In this document: piece after piece, positions 6,370 through 11,069 of the stretch
Layout of the letters: every line of letters begins with the position of its first letter
How positions within the stretch are numbered: position 1 is the first letter of the stretch
DNA from: Eubacteriales bacterium
Lineage (GTDB): Bacteria; Bacillota; Clostridia; JAQUNY01
NCBI GenBank assembly: GCA_028717405.1
Contig: JAQUNY010000040.1
Coordinates: 1 to 11,069, forward strand
Direction of reading: 5' to 3'
DNA: 11,069 nucleotides
Notes under the pieces: model-generated
Databases searched by the model: none
Seen by the model: the letters and a program-made list of their open reading frames with translations, nothing else
Told to the model about the DNA's origin: nothing
Translations under genes and position numbers: made by a program

Positions 6370-8923
6370 AAATAAGACCAGCCGGGTTTATATCGACTGA
6401 GGCTCCGACCTTCCCTGATGCGTTACCTGTGGAGCTTATACGCTGTTTGTCGGTGAGTGCGGTCAGTATTTCTATTGCATCTGCTTCAGTATCAGTTTTT
6501 AACACGATCCTCCACCTGAAATTTCCCTTTATTCTTGTGACCGGCGTTCTTACCGGACCGATTATTTCAACGTCTGACAGGCTGTGTGCAGTCTCTTCCA
6601 GTATTTTTCTTCCATCAGAGGCAAACTTCAGGGCTGTCCTGTCATTTGCACCTGAATATGTTACAGCCGAAATAACTTTATACGGAGGGTATCCAAGCTG
6701 TTTTCTTATTGAAGTCTCCTTCAGATAAAATCCTTCGTAATCACCATTAACTGCCGCTGTTATGCTGTAAGCTTCAGTATTATAAGTCTGAATTATAACT
6801 TTTCCCGGATGGTCTCCTCTTCCCGCTCTGCCCGAAACCTGTGACAGAAGCTGAAATGTCCTCTCAGAAGCTCTGTAATCCCCTATATTAAGCATACTGT
6901 CAGCAGCAAGCACTCCCACAAACGCAACATCAGGGAAATCGTGCCCTTTGGCAATCATCTGAGTGCCAAGCAGTATATCAGCCTTATGCCCGGCGAAAGC
7001 GTCCAGCAGTTCACGATGCGAGTGTCTGCCAGCAGTAGTATCCATATCCATTCGTAATACTCTGCACTCAGGGAATTCAGAAATAATCTCTTTTTCAACT
7101 TTCTGTGTGCCGGTTCCAAAATGCCTTATTTTCCTGCTTCCGCATGAAGGGCAAACAGCCGGGTTCCTGGCGGTATACCCACAGTAATGGCATATCAGCC
7201 TGTCTCCCTCGGAATGGTAGGTAAGTGATATATTGCAGTCAGGACATTTCAGCACAAACCCGCAGCCTCTGCACAGCACAAAAGAGGAATGTCCTCTTCT
7301 GTTGATAAACAACATTGATTGAAGCCTGTTTTCAGTTGTTTCCCTGAGGCTTGCGGCAAGTTCTCTGCTGAACATCGACCTGTTCCCTGAATCCAGTTCA
7401 CTGCGCATGTCTACCATTTTGATTGCAGGCATACTGATATTCCCTGGCCGCTTATCCATACTGTGCAGTTTGATTTCGCCGGTTAAAGCTCTGTGGTAAG
7501 TCTCTACCGAAGGAGTCGCGGATCCGTAGATAACCATACCACCGCATTCCATGCAGCGCTGTCTGGCAACCTCTGCAGCATGATACCTTGGCGTGATTTC
7601 CGACTTATACGATGTTTCATGCTCTTCATCGATTATTACCATCCCCAGTCTCTCAAAAGGCGCAAAAACAGCAGATCTTGCTCCCACAGCAGCTATTACA
7701 TTTCCTTCCTTTATCTGCTTCCACTGGTCATGTCTTTCTCCCAGCGACATCCTGCTGTGTATCAAGGCAACTCTGTCCCCGAACCTGCTCCTGAATCTGC
7801 GGATCATCTGCGGGGTAAGAGATATTTCCGGCACCAGTACGATAGCCTGCCTGCCTTTTTCCGACAGGTGTTTTATCAGCTGAAGGTATATCTCGGTTTT
7901 ACCGCTCCCGGTAACTCCATGTATTAAAGCTTCTGCAAATCCACCCCTGTCAACATCCTTCTTAAGGCTGTCTGTGATCTGTTTCTGCTGCCCGGTCAGA
8001 GTATGGCTTTCCTGCTTTTCCGGACTTATACCGGTCTCCTGAAATGGATCTCTGATCATTTCAATGTCACGGAAAAATATCAGCCCGTTTTTCTTTAAAG
8101 TTTCAAGCACTCCTGAAGAAAGCCCTGTTATCCTCAGAATATCACGGACTGGTATGTAATCGTTGTCAAGCAGCAGCTCCAGCACCCTGACCTGCTTGAT
8201 GCTTTTCAGGCTGCCCTGTTCAATCAGGCTGGCAATTTCATCCGGGGGGAGTGCCGAACATACCACCTTTAAGGTCTTCTCTCTTATTCCTGCGCTATAT
8301 GATTCGCGGATCTCTATGACATCATTTTTTACTAAATAACTGAAAGCACGCGCAATACCCTTTTTAATTTTCACTGACAGTTCAGCTTTCAGGAGTTTCT
8401 CCTCGCATGCGCCTTCGGCGTTGAGCATATAATCAATGATCGCATGTGCCGCATCATCTTTCCTGAGAGACTTAAAAAGGGTTTGCCAGCCTTCCGTGAG
8501 TAACGCCTTCCTGACTGTTTTCATTCCTGTTCCCGGTGGCAGAACGGTTTTTACTGCATCTCCATATGTACATATATACCGTTTCTTCATCCATCTGCAA
8601 AGCGAAATAATTTCATTATTGAGCACAGGCTGTGTACCGAGTATCTCTTTTATCATCTTAAGAGATACCCTGTTTCCGGTTCCGTCCTGAATATCACCGA
8701 CAGCGCCGGATACGGTTTTATTAATTCCGAAAACGTAGCCCTCCGTCGCCCGGTCTGAGATCCCAAAGGGTACCACTGCCCTGCTGCCGGTTTGAATAAC
8801 GCCTTCAAGACTTTGCGGCACAAGATAGGTGTACTCACGGTCAAAAGACCTTGCTGCATTGGCTATCACTATCTGTGCCGTTATTCCGGTACTGAACTCT
8901 GCCATCTGCGCTGGCGTTTTCAT
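6368..8923 (-). CDS. priA: Primosomal protein N' PriA, replication-restart 3'-5' helicase
   Basis: Superfamily 2 helicase that recognises stalled or repaired forks and reloads the replicative helicase. The N-terminal 3'-DNA-end-binding domain is at about 15-120 (FDREYTYLVP, 27-36). A winged-helix-like region of lower conservation spans about 150-290. The helicase core has Walker A GVTGSGKT (336-343), VPEISLTPQM (364-373), DEEH (432-435), YGSATPS (466-472), and GTQMIAKGHDFP (653-664) plus QVSGRAGRG (695-703) in the second lobe. Eight zinc-binding cysteines, at 551, 554, 560, 563, 578, 581, 591 and 594, are all present. Length 851 is toward the long end of the usual range. ATG 8923 is set by an AGGAG SD (8929-8933) five bases upstream; Met7 has no comparable SD. 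The gene starts 17 nt after purL without a terminator between them. Confidence 0.97.
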   Translation of the reverse strand: MKTPAQMAEFSTGITAQIVIANAARSFDREYTYLVPQSLEGVIQTGSRAVVPFGISDRATEGYVFGINKTVSGAVGDIQDGTGNRVSLKMIKEILGTQPVLNNEIISLCRWMKKRYICTYGDAVKTVLPPGTGMKTVRKALLTEGWQTLFKSLRKDDAAHAIIDYMLNAEGACEEKLLKAELSVKIKKGIARAFSYLVKNDVIEIRESYSAGIREKTLKVVCSALPPDEIASLIEQGSLKSIKQVRVLELLLDNDYIPVRDILRITGLSSGVLETLKKNGLIFFRDIEMIRDPFQETGISPEKQESHTLTGQQKQITDSLKKDVDRGGFAEALIHGVTGSGKTEIYLQLIKHLSEKGRQAIVLVPEISLTPQMIRRFRSRFGDRVALIHSRMSLGERHDQWKQIKEGNVIAAVGARSAVFAPFERLGMVIIDEEHETSYKSEITPRYHAAEVARQRCMECGGMVIYGSATPSVETYHRALTGEIKLHSMDKRPGNISMPAIKMVDMRSELDSGNRSMFSRELAASLRETTENRLQSMLFINRRGHSSFVLCRGCGFVLKCPDCNISLTYHSEGDRLICHYCGYTARNPAVCPSCGSRKIRHFGTGTQKVEKEIISEFPECRVLRMDMDTTAGRHSHRELLDAFAGHKADILLGTQMIAKGHDFPDVAFVGVLAADSMLNIGDYRASERTFQLLSQVSGRAGRGDHPGKVIIQTYNTEAYSITAAVNGDYEGFYLKETSIRKQLGYPPYKVISAVTYSGANDRTALKFASDGRKILEETAHSLSDVEIIGPVRTPVTRIKGNFRWRIVLKTDTEADAIEILTALTDKQRISSTGNASGKVGASVDINPAGLI

Positions 8924-8940
8924 TTCTTCTCCTGTCGGGC

Positions 8941-11069
8941 TTAAAGCCTGAAATAATCGGTGCCTGCCCTGAATATTTTCTGGTCGTAATTTCCGGGCAC
9001 ATTTTTCATCAGATAAGGCCCTGTCCTCTCACTGTGACCCATTTTGCCAAGTATCCTGCCATCAGGGCTGGTTATCCCCTCTATAGAATCGTATGAGCCA
9101 TTCGGATTGTATATGGGATCCATTGAGGGCTTTCCATCCATACCGACATAGCGCGCAGCAATCTGCCTGCCCTCCCGTAAATTAAAAATGAGCTCCGGCG
9201 AAGCTATAAACCTGCCTTCTCCATGCGAAATGGCAACAGAATGAATATCCCCTGTCTGACAATACATCAGCCATGGCGAATCCGTTTTCTCGATCCTTGT
9301 ACTGACGACAGCCGAAATATGCCTGCCGATAGTATTGAATGTGAGAGTGGGGCTTTTTTCATTTATGCCGGCGATCCGTCCCCATGGAAGAAGGCCCAGC
9401 TTCACGAGGGCCTGAAATCCGTTGCATATGCCAAGGATAAGGCCGTCCCTACTCTGGAGCAAACCGGTAACAGCTTCTTCGATGTAAGGGTTTCTGAAAA
9501 CAGCTGCAATGAATTTCCCTGAGCCTTCCGGTTCGTCTCCTCCGCTGAAGCCTCCGGGCAGCATAATGATCTGCGCATTGTTTATGGCGTTTGCCATCGC
9601 TGATATGGATTCCTCGATTTCTTCCCTGCTGAGGTTTTTAATTACAAATTCATCAACCAGAGCTCCTGCTTCTTCGAATTTCCTCCTGGTGTCGTATTCA
9701 CAGTTTGTCCCGGGAAATACAGGCATAAAAACCCTTGGTGCGGCATAGCGCTTTCCGGATGTTTTAGCTGTTTTTTTGATATCAGTTTGTCCCGGCTGTC
9801 CTGCCTTGTCACTTTTGTCCGGCAATAGTACGTTTCCGGGGCTTTCAGACCTGGCTTCCCTCGAAGGGAATATCCCTTCAAGCGGACCTGTCCATAATCC
9901 GGCCAGATGCTTAAGATCAATGCTGATACATTCAGCCTGCCTGCCGCATCGTTTATCACCTTCCTGTGATACGTCCCTTAAATCAATATTGATGAAAGGC
10001 TCGCTTCTGATTGTTCCGAGGATGTTCCACGAATCATTTTTGCCGGTTATCTTTTCTGCGTTATCAGGGGATACTTCGATAAGAATCGACCCGTAAACAG
10101 GCTTAAAAAGCATCCCTGCTTTAATGGAGGCTGCGCTGTTTCCTGCATCGGCGAAATCAAACCCCAGCATATTCCCAAAACACATCCTGCTTACCGCAGC
10201 CGCTATCCCGCCGGACCTGACCGAGCAGGCAGAGAGTATATCTCCCCTTTCAGCAAGCTCTCTAACCGCAGCATAATTTTCGTGCATGCAGGCGAAAACA
10301 GGAAGCCGGTCCCTGTCATATTCCTGCAGAATAAGGATGACTTTGTTCCCGGGTTTCACAAAATCTGACCGGATAACATTTTCAGCTTCAACCGGAGCAA
10401 CCGCGAAAGCTATCAGAGACGGGGGTACATCCAGATCGTTGAATGTCCCCGACATACTGTCTTTGCCGCCTATGGAAGGTATCATCAGCTCCCTTTGGGC
10501 ATATAGTGCTCCCAGCATTGCACTGAGAGGTTTTCCCCATCTCGCTGGTTCTTTCCCCAGCTTCTCAAAATACTCCTGGAGAGACAGACGTATCCGGGTA
10601 TAGTCTCCTCCCATGGCGGCAATTTTTGCGACAGCCTCAGTTATAGAATAGACAGCGCCGTGAAAAGGGCTCCAGGAACAAATATGAGGATCAAACCCGA
10701 ATGAGATTAGTGTGGCGGTCCCTGTTGAAACAGTTCCGGTCATCGGGAGGCATGCGGCCATACCTTCTGAAGGCGACATCTGGTATTTACCGCCATATGG
10801 CATCAGTATGGTACCAGCCCCTATCGTTGAATCGAACCTTTCTCCAAGTCCTTTTCTGCTGCATGCATGAAGCCCGCAAAGATTTTTCTCCCAATCCTGT
10901 TTCAGTTTCTGCGCATCAAAGGCCTCATCTTCCTTTATGCTGAATATACCGGCACCTGAGGAAAACGACGGGGACCTGATAAATGCTTCGGCATGCTGGA
11001 CTGCTCCGTTTGTATCAAGAAAGTCTCTGCTTATATCTGCCACATACCTGCCGCGCCATTTCATCCTGA
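8941..11069 (-). CDS. purL: Phosphoribosylformylglycinamidine synthase PurL, large single-chain form (N-terminus cut by window edge)
   Basis: Fourth step of purine synthesis: FGAR + glutamine + ATP to FGAM. The frame is open to the right edge, so the ATG at 11064 is an internal methionine; numbers here count from it. What is present is the second AIR-synthase-like half (about 80-390, with GAGTILMPYGGKYQ at 82-95, SPFHGAVYSITEA at 132-144 and IGGKDSMSGTFND at 198-210). Then come a spacer (about 401-441) and a class-I glutamine amidotransferase domain (about 443-690): MPVFPGTNCEYDTRR (447-461), LPGGFSGGDE (502-511), nucleophile Cys547 in GICNGFQ, and His614/Glu616 in SHGEGR. The product is therefore the one-chain enzyme, not the PurL/PurQ/PurS three-part form of Bacillus; the layout fits the clostridial clade II enzyme. 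At least 709 codons are here; the family is about 1,200-1,300 aa. Stop TAA is at 8941. Confidence 0.95.
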   Translation of the reverse strand, partial: RMKWRGRYVADISRDFLDTNGAVQHAEAFIRSPSFSSGAGIFSIKEDEAFDAQKLKQDWEKNLCGLHACSRKGLGERFDSTIGAGTILMPYGGKYQMSPSEGMAACLPMTGTVSTGTATLISFGFDPHICSWSPFHGAVYSITEAVAKIAAMGGDYTRIRLSLQEYFEKLGKEPARWGKPLSAMLGALYAQRELMIPSIGGKDSMSGTFNDLDVPPSLIAFAVAPVEAENVIRSDFVKPGNKVILILQEYDRDRLPVFACMHENYAAVRELAERGDILSACSVRSGGIAAAVSRMCFGNMLGFDFADAGNSAASIKAGMLFKPVYGSILIEVSPDNAEKITGKNDSWNILGTIRSEPFINIDLRDVSQEGDKRCGRQAECISIDLKHLAGLWTGPLEGIFPSREARSESPGNVLLPDKSDKAGQPGQTDIKKTAKTSGKRYAAPRVFMPVFPGTNCEYDTRRKFEEAGALVDEFVIKNLSREEIEESISAMANAINNAQIIMLPGGFSGGDEPEGSGKFIAAVFRNPYIEEAVTGLLQSRDGLILGICNGFQALVKLGLLPWGRIAGINEKSPTLTFNTIGRHISAVVSTRIEKTDSPWLMYCQTGDIHSVAISHGEGRFIASPELIFNLREGRQIAARYVGMDGKPSMDPIYNPNGSYDSIEGITSPDGRILGKMGHSERTGPYLMKNVPGNYDQKIFRAGTDYFRL

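Noticed and set aside
7493..7927. 144-codon open frame on the plus strand within priA
   Set aside because: It overlaps the helicase core of PriA (Walker A to the second lobe), whose motifs are intact on the minus strand. The product resembles no family I know.
8938..8948. Small inverted repeat GGCTT-T-AAGCC across the purL stop codon as a terminator
   Set aside because: The arms are only five bases with a one-base centre, there is no T-run after it, and the priA SD follows at once.
11062..11064. ATG near the right edge as the start of purL
   Set aside because: The frame is open beyond it to the edge, and the protein begins in mid-domain: the first synthase half of PurL is missing. It is an internal methionine.
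1..11069. Search for a mobile element, CRISPR array, tRNA/rRNA, defence or biosynthetic system
   Set aside because: Every stretch is accounted for by seven conserved housekeeping genes with short junctions. I saw no terminal inverted repeats, spaced repeats, transposase or integrase motifs, or RNA genes.

Overview
This is a stretch of ordinary bacterial chromosome. Seven protein-coding genes all lie on the minus strand, so transcription runs from right to left. The outer two are cut by the window edges: purL at the right lacks its N-terminus, and prkC at the left lacks its C-terminus. Read 5'->3' on the minus strand, the order is purL (C-terminal 709 codons) - priA - fmt - rsmB - rlmN - prpC - prkC (first 698 codons). 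The block priA/fmt/rsmB/rlmN/prpC/prkC is the conserved order of Bacillota. Together with a PASTA-domain Ser/Thr kinase, a long single-chain PurL with a C-terminal amidotransferase domain, frequent ATA and AGA/AGG codons, good Shine-Dalgarno (SD) sites and middling GC content, it points to a low- to mid-GC Gram-positive anaerobe, most likely class Clostridia. I cannot support a finer rank.

Region by region. 8941-11069 holds the second half of phosphoribosylformylglycinamidine synthase (purine synthesis). 6368-8923 is PriA, the replication-restart helicase, beginning 17 nt after purL. A 62-nt gap (6306-6367), the longest non-coding stretch here, carries a possible promoter and a short direct repeat. 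5343-6305 is Fmt (initiator-tRNA formylation). 3980-5359 is RsmB (16S rRNA m5C methyltransferase). 2928-3983 is RlmN (23S rRNA/tRNA m2A methyltransferase, radical SAM). 2096-2911 is the PP2C phosphatase PrpC/Stp. 1-2096 is its partner membrane kinase PrkC/Stk, with kinase domain, long polar linker, one membrane helix and three PASTA repeats visible.

Spacing is very tight: 17 nt, 62 nt, a 17-nt overlap, a 4-nt GTGA overlap, 16 nt, and a 1-nt TAATG overlap. I see no terminator at any junction. This suggests one polycistronic unit, possibly with an internal start before fmt. The genes serve protein-synthesis start-up and ribosome modification (fmt, rsmB, rlmN), replication restart (priA), and cell-wall-linked phospho-signalling (prpC/prkC), with purine synthesis read through from upstream.

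I found no mobile element, RNA gene, CRISPR array or unknown system. The points worth a second look are modest: purL directly upstream of priA, no def gene between priA and fmt, a misplaced strong SD inside the 5' end of rlmN, a degenerate 9-residue repeat in the kinase linker, and a long spacer inside PurL.
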